Part shown: piece by piece, positions 49,412 through 63,000 of the stretch
Numbering within the stretch: the first letter of the stretch is position 1
Layout: each line of letters opens with the position of its first letter
Assembly (NCBI GenBank): GCA_034687125.1
Contig: JAQGBZ010000275.1
Coordinates: 1 to 64,000, forward strand
Direction: 5' to 3'
Length of the DNA stretch: 64,000 bases
From: Neelides folsomi
Lineage: Eukaryota > Arthropoda > Collembola > Neelipleona > Neelidae
The notes under the pieces: generated by a model
Database searches by the model: none
Seen by the model: the letters and a program-made list of their open reading frames with translations, nothing else
What the model was told of the DNA's origin: nothing
Translations under genes and position numbers: made by a program

Positions 49412-50977
49412 TCAAGCTTCTCCATTACTCGCAATCACATCCTGTTCAGTCCGGAAATCGTAGGCGTACTGAGAAATAATCAAATTGGTTAATAATTAAT
49501 CATGAATAAATATAAATAATTCGAATAATTGTAAATTCAATCATGGATTGAATCTTTTTACCTCTCGATCCAATTCACCATGAGTCTTCAAATTGAAATT
49601 TGGCTTTCTTCCAAGACCACTCTGTGGCTAAGCATAATTGAATGTCAATTTTATATCAAGTTTTAATTGTAAATTCATTATTTATTATTAAATTCATTAT
49701 TATATTTTATCAAATTAATAAATTTGTATCTATTCTTACTGATAAAGCGCCAGATTTTAAATCATCCCTGAGCACAAAAGGAACTCCATCAAGGCCAGAA
49801 AAACTTGACAAGGTGCTATATCTACTATTTTGATTCTGGTGACTGTTGAAGGTGTTGAAGTCATTGTCAGCGTTCTGAGGAACATTTGATGAATAGTTTT
49901 CGCCCATACCATTTCCATTTGTATCTAAAATATTGTATAAAGTAATTATTTAAATGTAAAATCTTTACGAAGCATAATATCATACAATATCACACGATTT
50001 CAAGTATTATGTCAATGCACGAATGAATAAAAATTTTAATTTAAATTACGATTTGTTCGAGATATATTTAATCCGTTCATAGAATTCTGAAGGCTGGGAT
50101 AAATGGCCGTGGTTGGTGGAGGTGGTGAATTAACACCTGGCATAACCCTGTAATCCAATGATTTATTTTCATTTATAAATGCAAATTATTCATATTATTA
50201 CTCGTGCAAAATATTAAAACTAAAAATGCAAAAAAATATTTTAGATGAATTGTCATTTAAGATAAGGTTGATTAGATAGGAATTTATTTAACTCACCCAT
50301 AACTTAACGATGGAGTTGAAAGCCTCGTAATAGCACTCACTTTCTTTACACAAATGTGCATCCCGTTGATGTCTCTGTAATTAATTAACAATGATTAATT
50401 TATGTTTTAGGCCAGTCAGGTCAGAAATTTGAAAATAAATGCTTTACCCAATGCGCTCATAGTTATCCGGAGGAGAACCCTTGATCTTGGAAAGAATGAT
50501 AAGGTCAACGATTGACTCGACATTGGTGGTGTAATGTGTGAGCTTGAAGCACAGCTGTTTTTTCTTGAATGGCTTTTGACAAGAATCGACGGTTTGTTGA
50601 ATGAGCGAATATCCCTCAGGAGGAAGTTCCTTGTCATTGATGATCAAAATGCTTTGAATGACATGTTCGGGTCGCCCTTGTGACCTCGACAGACAAATAT
50701 AACGAGTCACTCTTTTCCAAATCCCATCACGCCACAAATCTGCATCTTGATCTGTATCAAATGTTTTGAGGATCTGAAATAAATAAATAAGTTTACAAAA
50801 TATTCAATTCAAATATTACAAACACAATTAAAAATAATTAATTTAAAATTCTTAGAATTGTTCATAAAAGATTTATCACGATGAGTCGCTTACGGCATTG
50901 TAACCCAACAATACTTTTGGAGGTTCTTCAACAACACAAAGTGCTGTAAGAGAGCGGACAGTGTTGGATTGATACAT
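49412..50977 (-). CDS. MVB12: ESCRT-I subunit MVB12
   Basis: Exons 50894-50977, 50448-50773, 50297-50374, 50050-50147, 49740-49924, 49562-49627 and 49412-49468; 297 residues. MVB12 is the fourth subunit of ESCRT-I, which sorts ubiquitinated cargo into multivesicular bodies. Residues about 7-145 form the MABP membrane-binding domain: LTALCVVEEPPKVLLGYN, DADLWRDGIWKRVTRYICLS, LPPEGYSLIQQTVD, KKKQLCFKL, VDLIILSKIKG, then GDINGMHICVKK. A Pro/Asn/Ser-rich linker follows, then a C-terminal UMA domain: GLDGVPFVLRDDL and, after one intron, YAYDFRTEQDVIAS, which holds the ESCRT-I core contact. Start is the first ATG, giving the expected N-terminus. It is divergent from FPGS. Confidence 0.93.
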
Positions 50978-53174
50978 TATTTAATTTGGGTGGTTCAATT
51001 GACAATTGGCAATTTAATCTTAATTGTTAATAAATTAATATAAAGTTTCCAATCTTTGGCTAATTGTCAAAATACTTTGTTTTATAATACATCAATTTTA
51101 CGGCAATTTATAAAATTCTCTCACTGATTATATAAAACTTAAATTTCTACGCTTTAATTCCACCACCCATGGGTCCGAATTAGTTAAAATTAATGAGGAT
51201 TATTTAAACGGAGTTCTAATTAAACGGGGGATGAAAAAAGTGAAGTTCTCATGTGATGCTACTGGGCGGAACCATGAAGCAAATGAGAACTCAGCCCGGT
51301 AAATGCAGTTCTTCAACCTTCAATTCTCAATTCCTCATTCATTCGCAAACAACCAACTAAAGAACGAAACAACCTTCATTATTAAATTAATTTAATCATC
51401 TTTAAACGTCGCAAATTGTGCATCATTGGGTCAAACGAAAATTATTTTAAAGGTAAGGATTTTTATACTATTGGAATTTCATTCATTCGTTTTACGAGAA
51501 TGCAAAATGGTTATTTAATCACTTTATATAACACATAGAATAGAGATAGAGGTGTTAGAGCGACTTTAAGCTTAAAGGATTAAAGCTAATGGGATTTATT
51601 CCGATTTATTCTTAGCTGTTTAATATTTTTTTGAAATATCCCTCTTTATCTTTTAATGTTAATTGTCTTTTAGCCTCAGATTATAATACTTGCAAGCCTA
51701 AAAGCAATGCTTGTAAACCCCAAATCATAATGTAAATAAATAAAAAAATTCGATAATCCATATATCTAGAGAAAAGACCTTGACCTGTGACTTCTTTCCC
51801 CCATTTCCTTATTGATTAATATTTTGCTTAAAGCCGATATAAAGCTTATCGTTAGTTGAAATAGTCTTTAACTCATAATTTAATTATCTGAGATAACCCA
51901 TACATTTTAACTTTGTTAATTTGAATTGCTTTATTCTTATTGTTAAATACTCAAAATATTGGCAATCTCCTGTTATTTTCTTTCATTAACTTTTAACTAA
52001 AGTTTTTAAGTTTTTACTGCTTTACCATTTTTACTTTTATAGCAATCTTTCTCACTGACTACATAATTTAACTTCGGTCGTTTGATATAAACCTCAAATC
52101 TCCCAATACCAATTTTATCATATTTACTTATATTGGTTACATATTTACATTACTAATTACACTAATTAGCTTAATATCCTATATAAGCAAAAGCAAAAAG
52201 AAAGACATTTAAATTTGTCTGAATCAATAAATGATACATTTATAATCGGTCAAGTTTGAAAACTGAAATATGAAAAAGGTAATTAACATATTTTAAGCTA
52301 TCCTAAAAGATGATTTAGAGCGTTTAAACATTATCATATCAAATAACCATTCAGTCTTATATTATTTTCTACCATTTTTATGTATTACCATTAAATTATC
52401 TTAAATTTTTATTGCTCTTTGAATAAATGAATGAAAGAGCTCCGCTTGCGGTTATTGTTCTCAATTTTTGCAATAAAAGTGCAGCGAGTTGAAAATAGTC
52501 TTTATGAGATCCCGAGATCAATAAGTATGAAAAAACAACGCTATGGGAAATCACACAAGATTAAATCATGTTTAAACTCGTCTAGACATAATAAGCGGAA
52601 TATTAAATTATCACAATTGAAGTCAGTTTTTATTATCTTTGGACAAACTTCCACCTCGTGCTTCAGCTCAAACAAACAAAAAATAATCTGTAGATAATTC
52701 ATAATTCATTATTATCTCAAACTCCAGGGACGGTCATTTATTTTATGAATGACTGAACTTCGTTCAATTACTATCAACTTTAATCGATATAGATACCCTC
52801 CACGTGCTTTGTTTCTCTTACCCTTCCGTGCACTGACAATGACTCTTCACTGTCCTCACTCCTTCATTTTCACCATTATTGTTTAATGTTGGCCATTATC
52901 TCCATATATGTATTTATGTTTATTAAGCTTGTGTCGTATATTAACTATTGATTATTTTACTTTTTTTTAGGTCCAAGCTTTCATTGAGGCGAGAGTCGTT
53001 GACAAAATACGTCGGTTCCCCTCCCAAGGAATTTCTACATCCAATTCACTTAATTCACTCCAATACACCTCACCGAATACGAATAGAATCCTGAGCTCGG
53101 CACGGAGGGGTTTTCCTTCATCTCTCCGTCTCTTCCATTCCCTCGTCGTTCGCCCAGGAGGAAAGGACATCACA
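50978..53174. promoter_or_regulatory. MVB12/FPGS divergent region and FPGS 5' leader
   Basis: The promoters of MVB12 (-) and FPGS (+) should lie near 50978-51400. A strong donor AAAG|GTAAGG at 51452/51453 and acceptor TTTTTTTTAG at 52970 suggest a non-coding first FPGS exon ending at 51452, a 1.5-kb intron, and a second exon beginning at 52971. Bases 52971-53174 contain no ATG and no stop in the FPGS frame. Confidence 0.55.
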
Positions 53175-55754
53175 ATGGCCTGCTCAAAAGGAATTTCCAT
53201 TTCTAAAATGACAACTGATCGGATTAATCTTTTACACGATCGGCGTGACCTGATTGACCTGGAAATCAAAAGACCTCAAATTGAACATTTTTCCAAAAGG
53301 ACATTTTCGGTAAATTTTTCAACCATTACTATTACAATTATTTACATACAATTACTTAATAATTTTATTAACATTGAATTTTGTTCCAAAGGCATATTAC
53401 TTGCTGATTTCTTAATTTATAAATTATTTTAAGGACGCGATTCAAGTTTTAAATTCACTCCAAACGAATATAAGCATCAGAGTGGCTCTACAAAAAGACC
53501 GGTCGATCCTCAATTCGTATAGTTTACCCGGTACGATTAAATTCCTCGAAAGGGCCGGAACGAACATTGAAGATCTCGACGCCCTTAATGTTATTCATGT
53601 GGCAGGGACGAAGGGAAAAGGCTCAACTTGTGCTTTTATTGAGTCGATCCTTCGCCATGCAGGACTCCGAACCGGCTTCTTTTCCTCTCCTCATCTCGTA
53701 ACTGTGAGGGAAAGGATACGAATCGACGGGAAACCAATTTCGAAAGAACATTTCACTAAATCATTTTTTGATACTTACGATAAGCTTGACAAGTTAAAGG
53801 TTTGTTGATTAATATAATCCATTTGTTAAGAACCATAATTATAGGTCTATATTATGTAATGTTAATTTGTATTTGGTATTTTATAGGAAAATGATGAAGA
53901 TATGCCGGCATATTTTCGATTCCTCACCATTATGGCATTTAATGTATTCTTGGAACTAGAAGTTGATGTGGCAATTATTGAAGTGGGGATTGGAGGGCTT
54001 TACGATTCAACGAACATTATTAGGTAACGTAATATGGCCCATATATTACAGATATATTTGTTTAGTTAAATTATTGCCAATACTGAGAACGCATTTTTAT
54101 TTGCTGATTCCTCACTTTGGTTCTCGGTATGAATATTTGACCTCAATAATTTATAAAATCAAATTATTAATGGAGCTAACCATAAATAATTATATAATTG
54201 AATATGATTTTCAAACTAATGAACGATGCTTCATAACAATTGTCAAATCTACGAATTCTTATGTAAAAACAAGCGCTAAACGACAATAAGCGTTGATTTG
54301 ATTTTCATGATAGGAATCCTAAAGTGGTCGGAATCACTTCATTAGGTCTCGAACATCAGAGCATTCTTGGAGAAACCCTAGAAGAAATCGCTTTACAGAA
54401 AGCTGGTATTATGAAATCCGGGTGCCCCATATTCACCGTAGATTCCCATCCTCCGAATATTGAAGCAATTCTGAGGGAGAAAGCCACTCAAATCAATGTA
54501 AAATTTTCATTCATTCAAAAGGTTTTATAAGGAGATTAAGCTCGGGAGATTAATGATGTGTTTGATTGATTCAGAGCCCGTTTTTCATTTCTCCTCCTCT
54601 TTGGGATTACAACGAAGTGATTGATTTGGGGATCGATGACGGAGTTGTCTCAAGGCTGAATGCAAGTTTGGCCCTTCAAATGGCCAATGCTTTTCTTTCT
54701 CAAACATTCCAAGACAAGCTCGATTTCAAACTGATTGATGGGACAAAAGTGAAATATGAACACGGTGTCGCATATCCGCTTCTTCCTTGGCATCAAACTG
54801 GACTTGAATACACGTCGTGGCCAGGAAGATTCCAAGTAACTCATTTATTAATAATTAATAATTTAATTAAGCCTTGTTTTCTTAAATCACATGTTTTTTA
54901 ACGTTTTGAATTAGGTTCTGCATTTAAATGAAAGCTTGACACTTTACATGGACGGTGGACATACAATAGACAGTTTAGAAGCTACAAGGAAATGGTATTT
55001 CTTCATGACCCCTTCTGTGTCATTGAGAATCCTCGTGTTTCATGTGACAGGAGATAGAAATTTACATGAGCTCCTTGCACCATTCGCAGAAGGGAATAAT
55101 TTCGATTTGATCATTTTCTGTCCTATTGGCATTTCGGCTGACCTTGCTTCCAAATTCAAATTGTCATCTGAATCTTGTAAGTTTATCCATTTATCATAAA
55201 AGTATACTGTAATATTTACTTACCTACTTATACCATTTCTATTTAAACATTTAGTATTGAAATAGATAATATTTTAGAATATTTTTATTATAAGTAGTGG
55301 ATTTGGAATAGTAGATTCATGGATAGTTATCAGTAGATTCATGTAATTTTTGCTTTTAGTTAACTGGTTGGAAGTCAGCCAAGGAGCAGAAATTTTAACA
55401 AAATGTAATCTCATGAATGAAGTGTGGAATAGTTTTCCAAATCAACAAACTCCATCCAAGATTTTCTCCTCAGTGAATGAATGTTTGGACTATCTCATGT
55501 CTTTATCTTATTTTGAACTTAACAAGAGCGAGGAAGCGTCAGTGGCTTCTGACTCGGGCGATGACCAACAAGCAGAGCCTTCAAAAGAACAAGAAAAAAC
55601 CACCAACTCTCTGAATCTTTTAGAGGAACCAAAAGAGAAAGAAGGCGGAAATCAATTCCCAAAAGTGTATAGAGGTGTCAATGTTCTAGTCACCGGCTCA
55701 ATTCATTTTGTTGGTTCTTTTTTAACACTCCTCGACCCGAATCTCAAAAATTAA
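53175..55754 (+). CDS. FPGS: Folylpolyglutamate synthase
   Basis: Exons to 53309, then 53434-53799, 53887-54023, 54314-54497, 54575-54835, 54915-55176 and 55360-55754; 579 residues. FPGS adds glutamates to folates in the cytosol and mitochondria, retaining them in the cell for one-carbon metabolism. Visible: DAIQVLNSLQTN, the ATP loop HVAGTKGKGSTCAFIE (Gly103-Ser109), GLRTGFFSSPHLVTVRERIR, PAYFRFLTIMAF, VAIIEVGIGGLYDSTN, ITSLGLEHQSILG, ALQKAGIMK, then LYMDGGHTIDSLEATRKW and FHVTGDRN of the C-terminal ligase domain. A Glu/Ser-rich insertion (around EASVASDSGDDQQAEP) precedes the final VLVTGSIHFVGSFLTLL. The ATG at 53175 has a strong context (ACAATGG) and is the first ATG of its exon; the open frame continues upstream to the acceptor at 52970. 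Confidence 0.93.
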
Positions 55755-57066
55755 TAGAATCATTGTATTTTAGAAAGTTACCTTTTGCTATTCATGTTAA
55801 AGTTATCAGATAATTGTTAATACAGAAGTTTCATTTTTAAAGTATTTCAGTGTTTCATTACAATTTGGTTACCAATTTCAACTAATTTGAATTTAAATCG
55901 TTTCTAATATCGTTATATAATTTTTATTATGACCAATTCTTTCTCTGCAATTAGGAAACTAAAAGTGATACTTAAATCTAATTAAATTGTAAGAATAATC
56001 CTATTGTAAATAATTAAGAGTTTTATACAGGGAAATGTAAACGAAAAGTATTGTCTATTCAGGTTATGCTGGTTTTAGCCGCAATATTTCTTCTTCGACC
56101 CTATGCATTGACATTCACAGATCATGAGATTTTAAAAAAGTTCAAAGGTTGAATTAAATATATAAATCTTTAATATTTCCGCAAAATTCATTTTAGTTGT
56201 AAACCATAGTATAAAATAGTTTTATATTATAAAGCTTATTGAGCATTTTTGGAAGCTTTTTAAATTGGCATCTACAAATTTATACTTTATATTATAATTA
56301 TATATTTCGCATTTAATTATTTAACTGAGTTAATTGTAATTTGACTAAATTTGACACTAGTATCAATGAGGAAATTAATATTTCATCAATTATAATTAAT
56401 AACCTTCACATAACAAACTAAATGAGTTCCAAAACACAGACAGGTAAATTGTAATAATTATACTTTTTTAAATACCTAAATAACAATTAATATTTGGAAT
56501 GACTGATAAAGATAAGTGCTTAAATAATAATTAATATAAATAAACAAATATATTGTATGCCATTTGCATGTGAAGTAAATATTTAAAATTAGAAAAACAA
56601 TCAGCCGCCTAATAAAACCTTTAACCGGAAAATGTATTATTTGTAGAATCAATAAACTAATAAATGATTAAATAAGTATATTGCTTATACCATTTAATCA
56701 TGCTAAATAATTAACAACGATCATTTGACATGAATCATAAAATTGTCAACATAATCGATTTTTTCATCTTTGTCTAGTGAACATTCAAGGTTGCCGTTTC
56801 TCAAGATTGCTAGATAGAAATAAACGATCTAATAAATTATCAAACATATTAAGAATTCCCTAATAAAGTGTGCAATAGCACACAAACATGACATGAAATA
56901 ATAACATATAAATATTATACCTATTTAAAACACTTTAAAAGTAAATAGGTAGAAATAGTAAATTAGAATTAGGAACTCATTAAAAAATCTACAATAGGGC
57001 TAAAATATTATGTACAATTGAATACATAAAAGTAAATAGAGTAATTGAAAAATAATAAAAATGGAT
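55755..57066. other. Convergent intergenic region
   Basis: A 1.3-kb AT-rich gap between the stop codons of FPGS (+) and the NTE-type gene (-). It holds the 3' UTRs; nothing else was recognised. Confidence 0.6.
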
Positions 57067-60000
57067 TTAGTACGAATATTCGTTTCCGTCTCTCTCGGTG
57101 TTTGCGTAAAATCTTCCTCCTAAATTTCCACCAGTGATAACGTTAAGGATCGATCCTCCCTTCATCATCCCATCAAAATAAGTTTTACCGTGATTATATC
57201 CAACATCCTACAAAAATCAATAAAACACATTTAATTCCATGATATAGCTATAATAATGAAATTTAATGATAGCTTAAGAATTTTATAATAAAAAATAACT
57301 GACCTTAATTTCATCGAAACTTCCAAACTGCAGAGTTTTGTACTTGTCAATGGGCGGACGAACATAATGACAATAATCACTATTCCTCACTTCCTCCAAC
57401 TGACGAACACAAGAGACGTAGGCGAGTCTCGATTGGATGTCAGGGAGATTTGGTACTTTGACTGGAATCGATCGAAAATGACTCGTCCATCTGACCCATA
57501 GAAGCCACCAGCCCGAGAGAGAGTCACCGTAATTTGTGAGATCCGTGTCATCTTGCGATCCGACATCGACTGCTAAAATATATCTCGCACCCCTCCCTCT
57601 CATTACATCGGCTAAATCAGACAAACTTGAGTTAAAATAAAGCTCAAACTTATTTTATTGGAATATTTGTATGATTTTACGATAAATTAGATAATCTGTG
57701 AATCAAAGGCTCGGTTGACAAATGTAAAAATGATCAAAATTAAAAAGTCGTTTGGATTTATTAAACTCTCTTAATTGAGAATTATAAGAGAGCTGTTACA
57801 AAATAATAATTAATTATAAAAAATAAAGTCCCTTAAACCTGGCACATTGTTGACGTAACAGCCATCAATTAATAAATGGTTATCTTCGTCCGGCATTGGG
57901 GGCAATATACCAGCTATCGTCATGCTGGCTCTGATATATCGCCATAATACACCTGTTGTCCAATTATGAGGAAAAATGGTATAATAGCTTTCCTACAAAC
58001 GAAATCCTCAACAAGGATCCCATTTGTATTTTTCATTAAACTAAAATACTCTAAATCTGCAATTTTGTAAATGTATTCATTCTGGCATTGTAATTTTGGC
58101 ATTGAAAATACGGAAAGTTTATCTCTGTAAAGTTGAGCATTGGAAGGTAAGAACAGTCAAAGAAGAACAAAACATTTTAAATATGAAATTATGAACTATT
58201 TTCGTATTTAGTAAGTAAATTCAAGTCCTATTAGCTAAATGAGTATAAATCGTGAATTTCTAAATTGCGTGTAAATTCTAAATATTCATTTAAAAGTAAT
58301 TAAATTAGTAAATTCAATCAGTCCCGTAAAATGCACCAAATATGAACGAAAGTGCAAGTTCTGCTTGTGACTTGTGACACATTGGGAAAAACAAAAGACC
58401 CGAGACAGATGACGAAGAAGGTCAAAGCTCAAAACCATGTCAGCCATGAGAGAACAAAAAATGACTAAATCTAAATTTCATTATCAACCGAGCCATTTCA
58501 AGAAACGTTATTATAAATATAAAGATTAAATAAGACCTGGGAGATTATTGACATAACCACCATCAAGTAAAAGGTGGCTGTCAGTTGGGTCGCATAAAGG
58601 CGGCTAAATTCAAAAAAAGCAAAACGTGAATCATCAGGTCTTGTATTTCTTTTGTATTTTAAAAGAGTACCATGTAGCCCGAGAGCGACATCGAGGCCCG
58701 AACATAGCGCCAAAGAGATCCTATCATTGTCACCAAAACATTCGTTATTCCTATCTTTTATTATTATATTCATCATAAAATTCATATATTTCAACATACG
58801 AACTTAAAATTGAAAAAATAAAGGCCATCTTAAACAGCAATTAACAAATTAGTTTACTTTTTATATAAATAATATATACGAATTTTAAAATATCAAAAGT
58901 TATACAATTCTGTATGAACACCCTTGAATGCATAAAACATTAAGAAACAAACGAGCAATTATAAAATCTCGTTAATTAAACAAAGGAAAATTTTAAAAGG
59001 GTGAAGGAAAGATAAATTTTAAATATCTTATAATAAGAGCATGTTTGTTATTAAAATTAATTAATTTACAAATATTTGGAAAATGATAAAGAGAAAATAA
59101 GTTATTCTTAATCATAGTTAGCAATATCTTTGAACTTCCAGTTTCAGATAGGAAAAATGAAGGATTGAGAAAATATTAAAAAGTTGAAATAAGTTTGCAT
59201 TTTATCATTATCAGCTCTGCCGAGTTGAAAAAGTTCAAAGCAAAGCTTAAGCAGATAAAAAATTCATTCAATCAACATAAACTTTGATCTCGACTACTTA
59301 AGATCCTAGAAATAATCATAAATAAATACGTGTAGCATAAATCCTATGTAATTTGTATTGAAGCTCAAACACAAAAATAACAATCTCTTCAACTTAAATC
59401 CTTACCATGTGTATGCATCCTCATAGTGCTAGCTGAGATATCCGTCGTAATTGTAAAGTATGGGAGCCAAAGATCTTCAATTTGAACATCAGCAAATGTA
59501 TCTTTAATAGATTGATTAAAAACTGCTCCTGTGAACATTGACGTGACTGGATATGTCAAATCAACTATATGTCTCCACCATTGGGTAGTTTTCTATACAA
59601 TTCAAACCAACATCAAATTAATTCAGAAATTAAATTAATTATAATTAAATGCCAAATAACTTTATTAAAGTTTTATCAATAAGATAAACTAAACAATAAG
59701 CTAATTGTGCTTTTTATTACCCTTGCCCATTCTCTCGCTTTTTGTGTCATTGTTGTAACATTTCTTTCTGAACACCAAAGAGCTCCCATAAAAGCTCCAA
59801 TGCTTACCCCTCCAACCATATCGATAGGAATTCCCGCTTCCTAATTAATAAAAAGAATATAATTAATTAATTCCATTAACCCGTTTTTAATTATAATTAA
59901 AATCTTAATTAGTGAATGAATTTACTTGTATAGCTTTGATCATTCCCACGTGTGCTGCTCCTCTTGCTCCTCCACCTCCAAGAACAAGTCCAACAGAAGT

Positions 60001-63000
60001 TCCCGTCAACCATCTGGCAAGTCGAGAGAAATCGGAATGGACGTTTGCTTCAGTTCCGAAAAGAATACTTGAATAATAATCCGATCTCATTGCCTTCTTA
60101 GAAAACACTCTTTTCGGACATTGTAGATGATGATGAGAAGAACACCAACTACGGGCATTGAGCCATGCAGCTGTGTTCTTTGGACGTTCTCCTCCTTCTT
60201 TGTGAAGAAGTACAAGTTCTTTTTGTGTTCGAATAGAAAGATGCTCAAGTTGTTTCTCCACTTTCCCAATCGTCGGTTCTTTGTCTCCTATACAAACGAT
60301 GAGAATGCAATCTGCTTGTCTGATACAGATCTGTGTCCATAATGTCATTGTTTGATCGCATTGGTAAATCACAATTCGATGTTTGTCTTCTTGTTGGGCG
60401 AGCCACGAATTGAGACGGAATTCATTTGGCGATTCCATAATGTTGTTCCCTAATGTTCTTTTCACATAGTCAGAGGTCAAACGAAGAGCGCTACCTACAA
60501 TTAAAATTTTTAAAAATTAAAATTCTATTCATTATTTATGTAAAAACAATGTAAAGTATTTCTGGAGTTAGTAATACAATTATCTAATTTATCAGAACTT
60601 ACCAATAGAGCTTAGCGAATGGATGAGTTCGAAAGTGAAAGCAGAAAGAGGAACGTCATCAGTTACAGAGATGACAGCAACTGTTGAGAAATTGACATGT
60701 GCTGGTTTACTGTCAATTGCAGCGGCAGACGAAGGACCGACAGTCGGCTGCTGCCATGAACCAAGTATCCGATGTCCCAACAAATTAATAAGACGACTAA
60801 CAACGATTGGATATTTCAACTTAATGGCATTGAGAAGGCCTTCTGGTAATTTGGCCAATTCCGTATCCCTCACAGCCATCACTGTCGTACTTCTTGGATG
60901 ACAAGTCAAAGTCTCAACCTAAAAAATTCATTCAATCATTTATTTAAGAAAACCAGATCAAAAATTTCTCCAAAAATGTTTAAATTCAACCAAAAAGTTT
61001 AAAACTATTCAAATTAATAGCAATTTCTTACAATTCCGACTAGATCTCCTCGTCCATATTCACCAACAAGTTGTTTTTTCCCATCATTTCTCGTAATGAC
61101 AGATCGGAGTCGACCGGATAAAAGAATATAAGTACAATCGGATTCTTGATCTTGTTTATAAAGTGCACGACCACTTTCCAAGAAAAGCCAATCCATGGCA
61201 AAATCAATTTGTCTCACAAAAGGGCTCAGACGCTTCACCACTAAATGAGCGACGTGAAGAACCGCTTTTGGTTTTTGTGTTATAATGCTGAATAAAAAAT
61301 TAATTTAATTAAATCTTTAACCAATTCTAATTTATAAATATACAGATACGAGTAATGGATCTTCAGTCCTCACTTGTAAAAATTTGATGAACTAATGGTG
61401 GCAATTCGAGTGTTGAGTCGAGCTCGAATTGTGAAAACTGAAGGTTCGCCAGTCAAAACTGCCAATGCTCCCACAAATTCTCCTTTTCCAGCCACATACA
61501 TGTGAATATCTCGATCATTCTCGTGTTGAGAAAGTGACAACAATCCGGTTACAACATAAACAAGCCCACAGTCATGAGAGCTATCTTCTTTGACCAGATA
61601 AGCACCTTTGGGTACATCCCTTATATGAATCACATCTTTAATTAATTCCTCATCTTCCAGCCCAAGGTTCATTTTAAACGCTTCAATAGCTCTTGTCATA
61701 GTATCTTCACTCGACTCGACATCTTCGTCTTTTTCCGCCATGAAATCATCAATAAAGTCACCCGGGTCGTAACTTGACCCTCCGGCGAAAATTCCTCTTT
61801 CAGAATATAAAAGCTGACTTCGATGTGAAGATGAACTTCCCATATAGAATCCAGGGTCGGAATGTTGACTTCCGATGATGGGAATTGGAGCACTATGCCG
61901 CTTCTTTAATCGCTCTGTCTCTGTAACAGTAGAATCATTACAAGTTCCAATCCATTAAGCAAAGCAATTTGTGAAAATATCTATAGATAGAAATTTAGAA
62001 TGTTTATTGAGAAAAAGGAATAAAAATTACCCTCTTCCGGCTCTAGAACTTCTATTGAAGGCAAGATATGTAAGCAAAGCAAAGAATTTAGTTTCTGTTC
62101 AATTAAAGCTAAAAGTGAAATCCTGGTCCGTTTTACCTGGTGTGAATCGATTTGTTCTGTAATCTTCTTTTCTCCCATTGGCCATTCTTGACGCGTTGAA
62201 GTTTGAAAAAACGCTCTTTTTTCTTCCTGTCGTCGCCACCAGCTCGGCACTCAAACCGAGATGTTGATGGAGAGCTGTAAACGTCACCCGATGAAGTCTA
62301 ACCATAATAATTTGAATAACCCGGACAAAGGTTTCCGGATATTGCTCGAAAACTTCTCTAAATGCGGAAACTGGGAGTTTGAGAACTACGGAATCATCGA
62401 GGGCTTGGGCCGAAACAGTTTTAAACGGCTGTGTATGACCCTATTTAATTTAATTAATCATTAGTATTAAAGCCTTACATTACCAGTGGTACAATTAAAC
62501 ATGTCAATAGCCATGTCAGTTAAACTACCAGAACTTGTGTACTCATTGTAATAAGGTAGAAGAGAATAATGTGAAAGATTAGCTAATGAAATAATGAATG
62601 TTAAAACTCATAAAAACTGACCGTGAGAACATCCGTGAAACTGAGTAGCGATGCAATTGATTCCCCTTCTTTGACTACTTTGAGGGAAATGGTTGAACCA
62701 TCACATTCTGTGATGAATACATTCAGCACTCCACTTTGAACTACGTAAAAATTTTCATCGCTCTCCCCTATAAATTCAAAATAAAAATTTTAATTCAAAT
62801 TCAATTCACTGAAAAGAAGAGATATATCTTATAATAATTAAAATAAGTGTTCAATCAATTTAAATTAAATAAGGACCAATTTGGAAGAGGAATTCTCCAG
62901 CTGCAACATGAGTTGTTTGCATATGCTTGCAAAGTTCAAGGAACAACGGTCTTTCGAAAATCCCAAACATTCTAAAAATAAAACGTAATGAGAAAAATTC

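Noticed and set aside
52431-52697. + ORF starting MKELRLRLLFSIFAIK as a mitochondrial leader of FPGS
   Set aside because: No convincing phase-0 donor joins it to the exon at 52971, and the rest of the ORF is not leader-like. An alternative first exon remains possible.
57839-57952. Exon A as a decayed pseudo-exon
   Set aside because: Its frame is open, both splice sites are canonical, and flanking phases match those of the alternative pair, so decay is not supported by the sequence.
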